A DNA stretch of 64,000 nt from assembly GCA_036346225.1 (NCBI GenBank), contig JARFIW010000966.1, forward strand, positions 2,480,001-2,544,000, read 5' to 3'. Below the pieces are notes generated by a model that saw only the letters and a program-made list of their open reading frames with translations, was not told where the DNA came from and did no database searches. This document shows, in pieces, positions 22,840-34,979 of the stretch. The position numbers were made by a program, and so were the translations under genes. The DNA comes from Platerodrilus igneus. Lineage: Eukaryota > Arthropoda > Insecta > Coleoptera > Lycidae. Each line of letters begins with the position of its first letter. Position 1 is the first letter of the stretch.

Positions 22840-25800
22840 GATTACTACAACAGGTGAAATCGCTTCCATGTTCTAATAAGCTAAACAGCCAAACTACAGG
22901 TCCAACCAAAGTAGTAGGGTCGTTAGTGCAAAACCAGACTAAGACAGGTCCCCGATAGAGGCCAGCGGCTCTTTCGGTACTTAAAGACCCTAGGGGTCGG
23001 TCTGGCAGTCTAAGACATACTACCGCGATGAAAAAGGCAACGGGAAACCACCACATTACCTCCCAAGTAGACAGCGTACTTAAACTGTAATAAACGTGAT
23101 GGCATTCTCTGGGGGTAAAAGATTCCGGAGTTAAAAGAGTCTCCGGGAGGGGACTACTTCGGAGAATGCGATTGGAAAGTTCAGAATAAAGGTCGGGAAC
23201 ATTTTACGAGTCGTAGCGTGGAATGTTAGAGGTATGAAGCAAGTAGGTAAGCTAGAGAACCTGAAAATTGAAATGAATAGGTTAGCACTAGACATAGTAG
23301 GGATCAGGGAAGTTCTGTAGCAGAGGCAGGGGATTTTTGGAGTGGACACTTCGAGGTAATTCATACAGGAGTAGAGCAAGGAAATTCGGGTGTGGGAATA
23401 GTTATGCGAGAAAAGATAGGACACTATATAGAAAATTACTTACAAAAGAACGAAAGAGTACTCATGGTTAGATTGGAATCTAAACCGCTAATCCCATTAA
23501 TAATACAGGTATACCTGCCCACCTCTAGCTACAGTGACGAAGAGGTAGAAGCGATCTACAAACATATCAAAGACATACTAAGATACGTAAAAGGACATGA
23601 AAATTTAATAATTACGGGAGATTTTAATGCAGTGGTAGGTGGGGGTAGGGAAGGAGCGGTAGTATGTTTATTTGCTTTAGGCACGAGAACCGACAGGGGA
23701 AATAGGCTGGTAGAATTTTGCGACAAGAACAATTTAATCATCACAAACACATTATTTCAACATCATGCTAGAAGACGATATACGTGGAAGATGTCAGGAG
23801 ATATAGGAAGATATCAAATAGATTACATTCTTGTTAGACAACGGTTTAGGAATCTAGTAAAAGACTACAGAAGCAGATATGGACACTGACCACAACATCG
23901 TAATTATGAAGGCCGCACTTAAATTTAAAAATTTGAGAAAAAGAAACGGAAAAGGCATTTTGACTTTGAGAAACTAAAAGATAATGATATTCAAGAAAGA
24001 TTCGAAAAAAAATCAAAAGAATTACTGAAAGATATCGGGATAATTTATGATACTAAGGAGGTAGAAACAGAATGGAATAACATTAAATCCAGTTTAGACA
24101 TGGCGGCCAGAGATATTCTGGGGTATACACAAAAGAAAATAAGAAACCATGGATAACAAAGTATATCCTGAATTTAATAGAAGCCAGACGAAAATACAAA
24201 AATAAATAAGTCAAAACAGGAAAACAGTGACACAAAGCCATAAAATGGGAAATTCTTCGCAAATACAGGATAGCTAAGGAACAATGGATGGATGAAAAGT
24301 GCAAAGAGGTACAAACTAAGATGGAAATAAGAAAGAGAAGTGACGCATACAAACTAATTAGAATTAATTTTAGGGATATAGAACCGTACAGCAAAAATAT
24401 GAAGGACTAGGGAGGAAAATTATACATTATAGAAAATGTAGTGAAAGTGGTTAGATTGTAACCATATATAGGGAATTTATATGTAGGAGAGGAACTAACA
24501 GCATTAGAACAAGAATCGGACATTGAGAATGATGAATTGGAATATCCTATACTTAGAGATGAGTTTGAATTAGCATTAAGACGTCTGAAAAATGGTAAGG
24601 CGCAGAGTTCAGATAAGGTGCAGGCCGAAACTCTAAAAGCCGGTGGAGAAGCAGTAACAGAACGACTATTCCGACTTGTAAGGTATATGTATGAGACAGG
24701 CAAAATACCCAAAGATTTTAAACGTAACATCATAGTAGCTATACCAAAAAAGGCGCGGACAAATGTGAATATTTTCGAACAATAAGTTTGACAGCACATT
24801 TATCAAAACTATTAACTAGAATTGTACAAAGACGAATAAAAATTGAGCTAAAGAAATACCAGGAGAAGATCAATTTAGGTTTAGGCGAAACATGGGAACA
24901 CGGGAGGCTATTTTAGCTGTGAGAGTGATTATGGAGAAAACAATAGAAAAAGGAAAGCGTGTGGGTTTGGATGTCTGGAAAAAGTATTCGACAATGTAAA
25001 ATGAAAAAAAAAATGTTCAAAATACTTAAAAAGATTGGAATGAGTTATAGGTATAGACGAATAATACATAACTTATACAAAGAGCAAACAGCAGTAATAA
25101 AATTAGAACAGCAACGTAGAGAAATAAAAACTAGGAAAAGAGTGAGACAGGGATGTGGCCTATCCCCATTCATCTTTAACTTGTACATTGAAGTGGCAAT
25201 GAATACTGTCAAATGCAGAAAGGCATTTGGAATTACTATGCGGGGACAAAAAACTAAAGTACTAGTATGCAAAGGAGGGGAGAATAAATCAAAAACAAGA
25301 ATACAAATAGGTAACAAGAACTTGCAAGAGGTTAAGGATTTCTGCTACTTAGGAAAACAAACAACGCAAGATGGAAAAAGCGCAAAAGATATAAAGCAAA
25401 GATTGGCACAAGGCCTGGCTACATTTAACAAGAGAAAAGAACTACTGTGTTCAAAGACAACAAACATAGAAACAAGGAAAAGATTGCTTAAAACATATGT
25501 GTGGAGTACAGCATTGTACGGCTGTGAAGCCTGGACAACAGGAGAAGCGGACAAGAAGCCCTTGAAATGGGTGCTGCAGACGTATAATGAAGATATCATG
25601 GACGGATAAAGTTAAGAACAAAGAGGTACTAGAAATGGTTGGGGAAGAAAGAAATATGTGGAAAGCGGTAAAAAATAGGAGGGATAGGATGATAATACTA
25701 CCGCATCAGGGAATAGTGCGGAAAATATTAAAAGCAGTGATAGGAAAAAAGGGGGGTAGAGGTAGACCTAGGTTAAACTATTGCCCACAGATAGTGAAAG

Positions 25801-25910
25801 ATGTAGGCTGTAGGAAGAATTTCGGGGAAATGTGTAGGCTAGCTCAGAATAGAAATCATTGAAGATACACATTCAACCAGTCCCAAGATCGATAAACTAA
25901 TGACGAAAAA
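22840..25910 (+). mobile_element. RTE-like non-LTR retrotransposon, copy 1
   Basis: A near full-length but decayed LINE. The 5' leader carries GCAACGGGAAACCACCAC near 23037, a stretch I associate with the 5' region of related LINEs. Then come an endonuclease, a reverse transcriptase and a C-terminal region with the RGRPRL motif. Its 3' tail continues into the inverted-duplication arm described separately. Copies 2 and 3 lie at 56005-58800 and 58840-59390. The endonuclease resembles proteins commonly labelled craniofacial development protein 2-like, which are RTE-type LINE products. Confidence 0.85.
23205..25865 (+). pseudogene. LINE endonuclease/reverse transcriptase, catalytic box deleted
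   Basis: The endonuclease part begins with VAWNVRGM at about 23215. The conserved IITGDFNAVVG lies near 23610, DYILVRQR near 23822, and TDHNIVIMK near 23882 in a shifted frame. RT begins with LKNGKAQSSDKVQAE (24577), then IPKDFKRNIIVAIPKK (24706). Motif B is VRQGCGLSPFIFNLYIEVA (25142). The next blocks read FGITMRG and then jump directly to KTKVLVCKGG. The intervening segment, which in copy 2 contains SADDIAVLA, is missing, so the YADD-type active site is gone. The C-terminal part continues with CYLGKQTTQDGK, ALYGCEAWT and GGRGRPRLNY (about 25752). Multiple stops and frameshifts are present. Confidence 0.85.
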
Positions 25911-27250
25911 AATAACTGTACTTAAACATGATAATAAGCAACTACAAGTAGTTGTGCAATATTCTCGAATAATGTTAATTGTGTGAAGGAATTTACTGGA
26001 AAACTATTAATTCGGCAAATGTCTAAGTGTTGGAGATCTTGGCAGCCACAGGCTGCTTAACCCCCTTCGCATACCAATGACTCTCAGCGAAATAGGGCAT
26101 ATAATTAGAAAACAATAGAAGGGGAATCGAGCAATATAGGCTGTGTGGGAATTTTAGGGAACTGCATAGGCTAGCTCAGAATATAAATAAGTGGAGGTAC
26201 GTGTCCAACCAGCTTTGAGACGGAAAACCTAATGACGAAAAAACCATCGCATATAAATCTGATGATTATTATAAACAACTACAGGTGTTGGTTGTGAAAT
26301 ATCTGCAACTAACATTGGCTGTGCGAAAAGATATATTGCAAAAAATATTAAATCGCCAAATGTTCAAGTGCTGAGGCAACTTGAGAGCCACAGGCTGTTT
26401 ACCCCTCTCCACCCCCCTCCACTTGACTTTCCAATGCTCCACCCGAAGGTACTACATTGGCCAGGAAGCGAGTTTTTATTTTACCTAGAAATTTTGAATT
26501 TTGCCGAATCATTGCTGTTATAAGCAAGGTAGGGATCTTCAACGTGCGTGACAACACTTACACACGGACCTCCATTTACCTCTCATCCGAACGAGGGCGT
26601 ATTTTTGTGAAAAATGCTCGCCTAACATTTTTCAAGCGGACCGTCTCAGGATTCGAACCTGGGAGCTTGTGCATAGTAGTCACACGCATACCAACTACGC
26701 TACGGAGCCGCCCTCTCCCCCCTTCACAACCACTAAATGACGGAGAAGTAGAGTATATTATTGTAAAACGATTGAAGTGGACCGAACTGCATCTAACAAG
26801 AAAGAACAGCGCCTATGATCAAAGACTACAAACATAGAAACAAAAAGCATAAGTTTGGAGCACAACACAGTATGCCTATGAAATATGGGCAGTAGAAAAA
26901 GCAGACAAAAAAATGGTAGCAGCCTTTTGGAATGTTGTGCTTCAGATGTATGAAGATTTTAGCATGGACAGACAAAGTTAATAACAAATAGGTATAAGAA
27001 TAGTAGGGGAATAAAAATATCTGTGGAAAAAGAAATAGGAGAAATAGAAGGGCAGAATACTTTCTAAGGAATTTTAGGGTAATAGTACGGGATATACTAC
27101 AAGTAGAGATAGGAGAAAGGAGGTAGATGTAGACCTAGATAAGATAGTGATAGATGCAGACTGTGCAAATTTCAGGGAAATGTATAGGTTAGTTCAGAAT
27201 AGGAAACCATGAGGGTACGCGTCTAACCAGTTCCAGGACTGAAGACCTAA
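25911..27250 (+). repeat. LINE 3'-tail units with SINE insertion (plus arm of inverted duplication)
   Basis: After the LINE end, further 3'-tail segments of the same LINE family follow. Each carries CTAGCTCAGAATA, then GACGGAAAACCTAATGACG, then GCCACAGGCTG and CCCCTTCGC. At 26770-27250 another C-terminal/3' piece reads CATGGACAGACAAAGTTAA. Together with 25790-25910 this forms one arm whose mirror image is at 28735-29900. Ignoring the 26419-26710 SINE, both arms are about 1.17 kb. Confidence 0.85.
26419..26710 (-). mobile_element. tRNA-derived SINE inserted in the plus arm
   Basis: A reverse-oriented SINE with a perfect box B (GGATTCGAACC on the plus strand at 26649-26659, which reads GGTTCGAATCC in SINE orientation) and head GGCGGCTCCGTAGCGTAGTT. 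It is flanked by CCTCTCCACCCCCC (26403-26416) and CCCTCTCCCCCC (26711-26722), an imperfect target duplication. The mirror position in the minus arm (about 29270) has no SINE, giving an empty-site comparison. Confidence 0.87.
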
Positions 27251-28148
27251 TGCTGATGAGTAAGTGTTATTACGTCCAATTAACTTAAAAACGGAGTGAA
27301 ATTGCTAGATTATTGAAATACACGTTGTGGACACAGCCGCCACTTTTCGGCATGTGGCTGCTCTACCATATTTTATTTCAGTTTTTCGAAAATTCTGATA
27401 ATTTATTAAAATTTATACTACAGGTACGCTCTTTGAGCCCTAATTCATATCTATAAAGTTCAACGAAAAAAATTACTCGACTATAAAGATTTTGTTTTAA
27501 TGAAAAAATTAGGCAAAGTCGTCCCATTTGACGGTATTCAAATGAATTCCTTAACGAATGTAAAAATTGAGCAGCATTTCCGAGTCCAGTACTATTTAAA
27601 TAAATATTCTTACTGATTTTGTTAATCTATTTTATTCATATTCACACGCCTACCAGTGTAATTACGTTGTTTCACATATAATGAAATATTTGAATATACT
27701 TATCTGTAATTCTAGTTTACTCTGTATTTATGTAAGTTTAATTGCTTAGTACTAAATGTTTCACTATTGGAGTGTAATGTAAACCCTCTGATAGTTAATT
27801 AGTGTAGTCAATTACTACATCACGTGTGTACTATCGAGCATAGGGTATACCTTTCACCCACACTCTGCAAAATGAGAAACTTTATGCTACAGCTAAATCT
27901 CACTAAACTACGCAAATACTAGAAACCGATTTGAAAAAATAAATTTATTCAGAAAATATTACCACAGGGATTTAAGCAAGCGAATTTATATTGCTTTATT
28001 GCGGTTGGATATAAAACGCAAATCTACCATTAACATACATTACATTTCAGGTTGATGGAATAATCCATACTCTTAATAATTGCAACGCTTCACTTTTAAA
28101 ATTATACGGTTCGTATTAAAAACATAAATCGAGTTTTGAAACACTTAC

Positions 28149-28294
28149 CCCGCTTTTCTAACAGCTCCGGTGCAGTTAAACGAAGCAGCAGCTGTTCCTG
28201 TTTGTTTCGCTTTATAAGGTGAATTCATTACGCTTTCGCCATCCTCTTCATCTGAAACGGCCGTTGTAAGAGACATACGCTCATCATCCGAAAT
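28149..28294 (-). CDS. sif: Internal exon of a still life / Tiam1-type Rac guanine exchange factor
   Basis: On the minus strand a pyrimidine-rich acceptor ending TTTCAG precedes the exon and a consensus donor GTAAGTGT follows it. The 146-bp exon is open in one frame (48 codons plus two bases, so it ends in phase 2 inside a Gly codon). It reads [13 protein letters not shown], then [17 protein letters not shown], and ends [11 protein letters not shown]. From memory this matches the segment just N-terminal to the first PH domain of insect still life, and GxVRKAG is shared with vertebrate TIAM1. The protein activates Rac GTPases at synapses and the cell cortex. Neighbouring exons were not found, so both flanking introns appear to exceed the window (over 28 kb and over 35 kb). 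GC content and codon use differ from the surroundings. That it is an exon is very likely; the gene name rests on recall. Confidence 0.85.
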
Positions 28295-28734
28295 CTGAAA
28301 CAAAATAGCAGTTCATTAGCGCTGCTTCGTGTAATACGATCATTTAATAGCACTAGTAAAAGAGATTTATTTATTTATTAAGCAACTTAGGAGTGTAATT
28401 TGTTTGAAATACAATACATTCCAGCGCGCTTTGGACAAGATTTTGCGCCCTTATGCATCAATAGTTTCTTTTTAGGTAGAGATTTATTAGGGTTTCCTAG
28501 CAACTTCGATTATTTGCACGACGTTAAGATGTATAGCTTCTTTGTAATAGTGTGTTGGCTATAGCATACCGGAATATCGGTATGTTATAAGTAAGACGCA
28601 GAGATATGCTATAATTGATTATTTTTATCTTATGTTTGCGAAAACGTACAAGCTTTCATAAAGACTAAACGAATTCAAATTGTACCTACTATAACACTCG
28701 CAGTTGTAAGAGGTTAATTCCTCCAACGGACTTC

Positions 28735-29900
28735 AATCCTGAAACTGGTTAGAGGCTAGAGGCGTACCCTCATTTTTTCTTATTCTGAACTAATCTACAC
28801 ATTTCCCTAAAATTTGCACAGTCTGCATTCATCACTATCTGATCTAGGTCTACATCTACCTCCTTTTTCCTATCTCTGCTTGTAATATATTCCATACTAT
28901 TCCCCAAAAAAGCCTTAGAATGTATTCTGCCCTTCTATTTCTCCTATTTTTTTTCCACGGATATCTTTATTCCCCTACTATTTCTATAACCTATTTGTTA
29001 TTAGTTTTATCTGTCTTTGTTATCATCCTCATACATCTGTAGCACAACATTCCAAAAGGCTGCTACCGTTTTTCTGTCTGCTTTTTCTAGAGCCCGTATT
29101 TCATATGCACACTGTGCTGTGCTCCACACATATGCTTTCAACAATTTTCATCTTGTCTCTGTTTGTTATCTTTGATTATAGGCGCTGTTTTTCTTGATAG
29201 ATGCAGTTCGGTCACTCTCTATAGTTTTACAATTATATACCCTATTTCTCCGACATTCAGTTATTATGAAGGGGGTTAGCAGCCTGTGGCTGGCAAGTTC
29301 TCCCAGCACTTGAGCATTTGCCGATTTAATATTTTTGCCAATATATCTTTTCGCTCACTCAACATTAGTTGCAGTAATTCACAACCAACACCTATAGTTG
29401 TTTATAATAATCATCAGATTTATCTGCGATTATTTTTTCGTCATTAGGTTTTCCGTCTCAAAGCTGGTTGAACACGTACCTCCACTTATTTATATTCTGA
29501 GCTAGCCTACGCAGTTCCCTGAAATTCCCACACAGCCTATATATCGCTCGATACCCCTTCTATTGTTTTCTAATTATATGCCCTATTTCGCTGAGAGTCA
29601 TTGGTATGCGAAGGGGGTTAAGCAGCCTGCGGCTGCCAAGATCCTCCAACACTTAGACATTTGCCGAATTAATAGTTTTCCAGTAAATCCTTTCACACAA
29701 TTAACATTATTCAAGAATCTTCCCCAACCAATACTTGTAGTTGCTTATAATAATCATCATGTTTCACTACAGTTATTTTTTGGTCATTAGTTTATCCATC
29801 TTGGGACTGGTTGGATGCGTACCTCCATTGATTTCTATTCTGAGCTAGTCTACACATTTCCCTGAAATTCCTACAGCCTACATCTTTCACTATCTTGAAA
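28735..29900 (-). repeat. Minus arm of the inverted duplication (LINE 3'-tail units)
   Basis: The reverse complement of this region follows 25790-27250 segment by segment in the same order. In the best stretch (29560-29645 against about 26035-26120) I count about one mismatch in 85 bases. It contains no SINE where the plus arm has one. It holds only LINE C-terminal/3'-tail sequence in reverse orientation. The spacer to the other arm is about 1.5 kb and holds the sif exon. Confidence 0.85.
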
Positions 29901-29979
29901 TGTAAAATACATAATCTTTTCTCTTATAGAAAATAATTATACCCTCCCCAATAAAGGCTAAGAGACTCGCAGAGAAAAC

Positions 29980-30300
29980 AACGTAGACTCTTATTACACG
30001 TGAGATGTAAATTTTCCGTCAAAGGTCCTTTATCGGGTCCTCGCTCTAACTCTGAACTCTAACTTCAGCGGATTTTGATGAGACACAGGGGGTTCGATAA
30101 AAGGATGGAATTGTCAGGCGCCACTACACCTTTAAATGTGACATTTGTGATAGATAAATCTGAAAGGTAAGTGCAGAAACCTTTCGGTGTAATAACACAT
30201 CGGTTGTTACTGGCGTAACGGTTAGTACCTGTAATAAATGCATAAATATAATAAACAAATTAATGGAGACACTTGTTTGCGTCTCAAAACCAAATAAGGA
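29980..30300 (+). repeat. Dispersed repeat, copy 2 (related to 12170-12480)
   Basis: It carries the same two landmarks as copy 1: TAACTCTGAACTCTAACTTC at about 30048, and GGAGACA followed by GTTTGCGTCTCAAAA at about 30265-30290. No frame is open. Confidence 0.55.
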
Positions 30301-31463
30301 TACTTATGTTATGAAATTCACTGGATTTTAGCATCATACTACATTCATCTCTTTAAATCATTCCCACTAAATAAAAATGACCAAATTGGTTCATCATTTA
30401 TAATAAAACTAAATAAAAATTCTCTTGGTTTCATAAGACAGATATGTACAAAAATATTTTATCATGAGTAATTTTCAAAGTTATAATTATCTACTTTTTA
30501 AATATACAAAAATTAAGTTTCTTTTTATAAGGTAGCAACTAATAATTTCAAATTTGCCAAGAATCAGATATGACACATTGGTTCACATATGTTTCTATTA
30601 ATTACATAGTTTTTAGTTGAAAGGACAAATTACTAAATACTTAATGAAATGCTCTAGCAATATTTTTCAAAATTATCTATTGAACGTAATAAAAAGAGAT
30701 ATTAAATTTTTAAGCTAACCAACATCAATACAAACATTATCGTACGTGACATTTTTAAAATTAAAAATAATTTCATCATTATTGTACGTTACCAATATAA
30801 AAAAAACCGCGTCAGCTGTTTATATTTGGCAGGTCATCCTCATAGAATGTTAACCAAATTCAATATTCAAGCTTTTCCAAACGAATGCATACAGTTTTTG
30901 TCTTCTTGTATTTAGATACGTCGTGTGAAACGCCTAATGTGGTTCCGCCATATTGCGTTGCTAAAGTAGATCTTCTTTAAATGTCGAAATTTTTACATTT
31001 TGTTACTCGAGTTTACTTTATTTTAATTTAACATTTGATGATCTTCTTTCTTACTTATTTTGCTAATTTATTTTTTGCTAGTTTATTTTTTTTTTGCTAA
31101 TTTATTTTTTTGCTAATTAATTTTTTTTGCGCTAGAATTTAAAGCTTTATGTGATGAAAATTAAACATTAATTACATACCATTCATAAAATTCTGTAACC
31201 GGGACCCTGCAACAAGCACTTAAGGTATGTGAAAGTCACATCGCTTACTCTTCCCAGGCATGCTTGCTTCTTTCGTGTAACGACGTGACTGTATTTGTTA
31301 GACCGGAAATCGTTGGGCCTTAGTGATGACCTCGGACAAACTCTATTGTATCAATATTGATGCGTTTGGAATTATGTTTTGGTTACAAAATAATCCGTAC
31401 TTTTATATTGAACTGTGAGAATATTCTCTCAATTTAATTTTACACCCATAAAATTACAACTGT
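30301..31463. other. AT-rich DNA, no gene seen
   Basis: At 31060-31130 TTTATTTTTTGCTAAT-like units recur several times. There is no supported coding region. Confidence 0.5.
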
Positions 31464-31850
31464 TTACTTTAAACCATATGTAATACTTGATGATTGTTCC
31501 TCATCACACTTAGTACATTTAAGGTTTGAAATTTTTCCCTCCTTTATCGCATCAACAATTTTTTCGTAACCGTGTTTGTGTAGTATATCCACATTTATGG
31601 GTAATATACATTTCTTAACTATTTTTATATTTTGACAAGATTTACAAGTACATATTTCTACGTAGCTATAATTTTCGGCAAATATATATTCACATATATT
31701 ACCGATGTTTGATAATGCGTCAATTGTTTTAACATCAGGCGTTGTTGAACCTTGTAAAAAATAGGTGACATTTTTTAAAATTTCGGCTTTCAGTTTATTA
31801 ATTTTTTTAGTAGAACCTTGTACGAAGGCTTTTATATATTTAAAGGCGTT
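31464..31850 (-). pseudogene. Transposon-type ORF, third segment (C-terminal)
   Basis: This is the continuation, in minus orientation, of an ORF whose earlier segments are at 42837-42415 and 37297-37161. It reads AFKYIKAFVQGS, LKAEILKNVTYF and a Cys-containing part (CTCKSCQNIKIV, LPINVDILHKHG, CTKCDEEQ), then stops at 31464. I recall similar proteins in insect transposable elements, where an N-terminal transposase-like part is followed by a papain-fold, USP-like region, but I cannot name the family with confidence. The expected C-terminal His-containing part is not seen, so the gene is truncated by a stop as well as by two insertions. Confidence 0.6.
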
Positions 31851-32547
31851 TGTCGTAGTGTTACATGCCAAAAATCGGTTATGTAAATATTTTTGATTTT
31901 AGTTTTAAATATGTGACTAAAATCGCGCCAATATTGTAAAAAAAGACTTGTGCATTTCCGTAACTTGGGACAGTTGCGCCGGCGCCAGAGAATGCGCAGA
32001 CGTGGAGTGGGAAAGGAAGTGCGCGTTTTCCGACACAATTTATTAGCCAACGAGATGTCTAACAGTGAGGTTATCTGTGTCTTTTTTGTCTTCTGTTTCA
32101 GATAATGTAGGTTTCCTCTGTTGTACCTATTATCGTTCCTTACCTGGTTGATCTTATATCGTACCGCTACAGAAAGAAGAAGGAAGACAAAACCAATCTG
32201 ACTTCAACGAGGGCGAAACCGAACCACGCCCAACCAACAGCGAGATCAATGTAAAGAAGCATGGCTCTTGCCGCAAGAATAACCGTAATGTCGTGAAGGG
32301 CTCCACATTTTACGTGAGTACATTTTATCTTTTTCTATATGGCGTCTCGGGTATAACAATAAATATTTTTGGCATGTAATACCATTTGAGACGCAATTCT
32401 GACGTAATATCTTATTGCGCAATGTTATGTACGTGTTTACTATGTTGCCAACTGTCGTAGTGGCTCTTATCAATTACGCCGGGACTTTAACGGTTATACC
32501 TTAGACTTTAATAGCCGCGTGCATTATAATAGTCGCTGATTATAACA
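31851..32547 (+). repeat. 5' LTR of the coding-less LTR element
   Basis: It begins TGTCGTAGTGTTACATGCC and ends GATTATAACA. It contains a GC-rich block near 31970-32010 (GCGCCAGAGAATGCGCAGACG) split by lower-GC sequence, a conserved mid-part and an AATAAA near 32360. The partner is at 36459-37160. Confidence 0.8.
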
Positions 32548-32562
32548 GTGGCGCCTGAACGT
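32548..32562 (+). other. Primer-binding site candidate
   Basis: GTGGCGCCTGAACG follows the 5' LTR immediately and resembles the TGGCGCC(C/T)GAAC site complementary to a tRNA-Lys 3' end. It sets the element's orientation to plus. Confidence 0.6.
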
Positions 32563-34979
32563 TTTTTGTTGAAAAATTTGTTTTCACATCTTGCGTATCT
32601 TATAAGATGTTAGTTTTCAATATACTTGTAGCAATTGGATTTATCACTCAAAAATTAAAATTTTTAAATTTTTAATAACTCTTATAATAAAAAAATATAA
32701 GTTGGCAACATTGCAAGTTAGCAACACCTATCTTAAGTTGAAATAACATTGAAGACAGCTGATGTGTCAATCTGAGATTTAGACAGCCATATTTGAACTG
32801 TATTTGTTCACTTCATATATGTTACTGCAAAAATTTAATTAATTGGCTTTTCCTTTATATAATAGTGTGTTTTTATTCTAAATTCTCTTAAATAACTACC
32901 TAATCCAATTTAGAATGAAATTAAAGTGTATATCTTTTAAAAGTGTCTAGTAAATTACATAACCTCACTTTAGCATGTGCTTTTTGGATTACTAATTATT
33001 TATTTACCATTTATTATGATTAAAAAAAGAAAAAAATCTCTTAAAATGACACTAAGTTTAGTTTAAATAATTACTTTAACCCTGAAATTTTTCTTACTTT
33101 ATTCTAACCTCTTTTTTTGGGTTAACCTTTTAAAAGTCGTCATTTAGATAACTTATATATTATCTTAGTCTGATATGATTCTAAAAGTGTTCCCTTAACA
33201 ATCTAAATAATCAACTATAACTTACAAATCCTTTTTAAAGAAAATTTGGTCCCTAAATACAGCTAACGCAATTAAATAAGTTTTTAGTATACCTCTTACC
33301 TTTTAAAGCGCTATAATAAACTTGATTTCATTATATCTGCTTCTTTAAACACACAATAATGAAGTTGTTGATAACGTATTTGTTTTTCAGCTCATTTACG
33401 ATGGTTGTTGATAAATCCCGTGATATAAAAGGAATATTTTAATAATTTGGAATACTGTTTTTTTATACATGTATCGTAGCATATTGCTTTTGTGTAGCGA
33501 GTATAATTTTGGTTTGATAGCATATTTTTTAGATGTGTCGATATTCTACGCAGCATTTTAAGATCTATTTGGTTTAACCGAGATTTGCCGTCGAAGTTGG
33601 TCGCTCAGCTGTACATAAGTCTAGACGAGACTCATCAAGAGTTGGTCGCTCAGCATTACATAAGTCTAGACGAAACTCAGGGTAAGTTTATCGCTCTAGC
33701 AATTTGTGAATCATTTTTTTAAGACTGATGTTGGAGTTTTTCTTTATTAGTCTAGGTGAAGCTCAAAGGAGGGCTCGCCATCCTAGTAATTATATGCGTT
33801 GTAAGATATCTTTTTGTTCTTCAACAATTGTATCACTAAATCGAGTTTTAATTACTGCTATTTCTTCATATATCGATTCAAACCACACTAGGTGGCATAA
33901 AATTATCTTTAAAACCGCTTAAGCTTTGCGTACATCCAAAATTTTTCACGTTCCATTTCTTTAACGATTTACGTAATGTTTCTGTCCCTACTATAAATTA
34001 GTTAACTTCATTTACTCATTCCTTCTCTTATACAGCACCTACCGTCTACACGTTTAACTTATTTACCTTAAACTAGCTATCTTTTTGCTACCTGTTGACT
34101 TCTCCTTGAACTTATTGTTAGCCATATATCTCTTTGTTATCTAGATGCTCTAATATAGCTTTGTCGCTTCATTTAATTAATCTTGGCACCTTTTCTACAA
34201 CGGATTATTCTGTTTCTAGAATTTATCTTACATTGTTTAATTTGGTGGTGATTGTCGTAACTTTGGTTGCAATAACTCATTGAATTTTTATGATTGGTTT
34301 TAGCTGATGTTCTGAGTGTATGATTTTTTCTTTGGGTTCACATAGGAAACGCGGCCTACGCCATTGTAAGAAATAGTCCATATTCGCAGTTGCCAAAACT
34401 AGGAGTTTCTATTCCATGCGTTTTTCTTCTGAATTATTACAGTTACCCACTCTATCTTTTATCATTACTTGTTTCCTTTTTCTACTAAGTTACCATAACA
34501 TATAAACATTTTTTTGTTGTTTTTGTCGAACTTCGTGGTGAGGTGCTATCGCTTTTTATTGATACCTTATCGAATTCTCGGTTGTTTTTAGCATATTGGA
34601 ATAGTGTGTCTGTATTTAACTGCTTATATTTAGGCATTCTTGTGTGTTTATGGCGTTACCGTTTTAAAAATTTTAAAATTACCTTGCAACAGTTGGTTTT
34701 TGTGTGAAGGTATCTGTGGTGATACTTTTAAGTTGTTGTTTCAACTTTTGTTTGATTTTCTTATCGTAGTGTATGCACTCGTTAGAGCCTAGACATTTTT
34801 TTTTAACTTATGTCTTAACTTACCTATGTAACGGCTTCAAGGAGTGTATCTTTGGAATGGATGACAAAACGGCTTGGTGAGCTGGGGAATTGTACGCTAT
34901 ATCTTTAATGTATGTAGTCGTAGTGTGCCTTAGCGTGCTGGGACGTTTCGGATCCATCTATTGTTATCTAGTTTTATCT

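Noticed and set aside
22790..23056. An 88-codon minus frame with hydrophobic start, resembling a signal peptide
   Set aside because: It is the reverse strand of the LINE 5' leader, which carries the conserved AACGGGAAACCACC stretch on the plus strand.
26457..26837. A 126-codon plus-strand open frame
   Set aside because: It is the antisense of the SINE at 26419-26710 plus LINE tail sequence, with no independent coding signal.
29563..29790. A 75-codon plus frame
   Set aside because: It reads through LINE 3'-tail sequence in reverse, inside the inverted-duplication arm.
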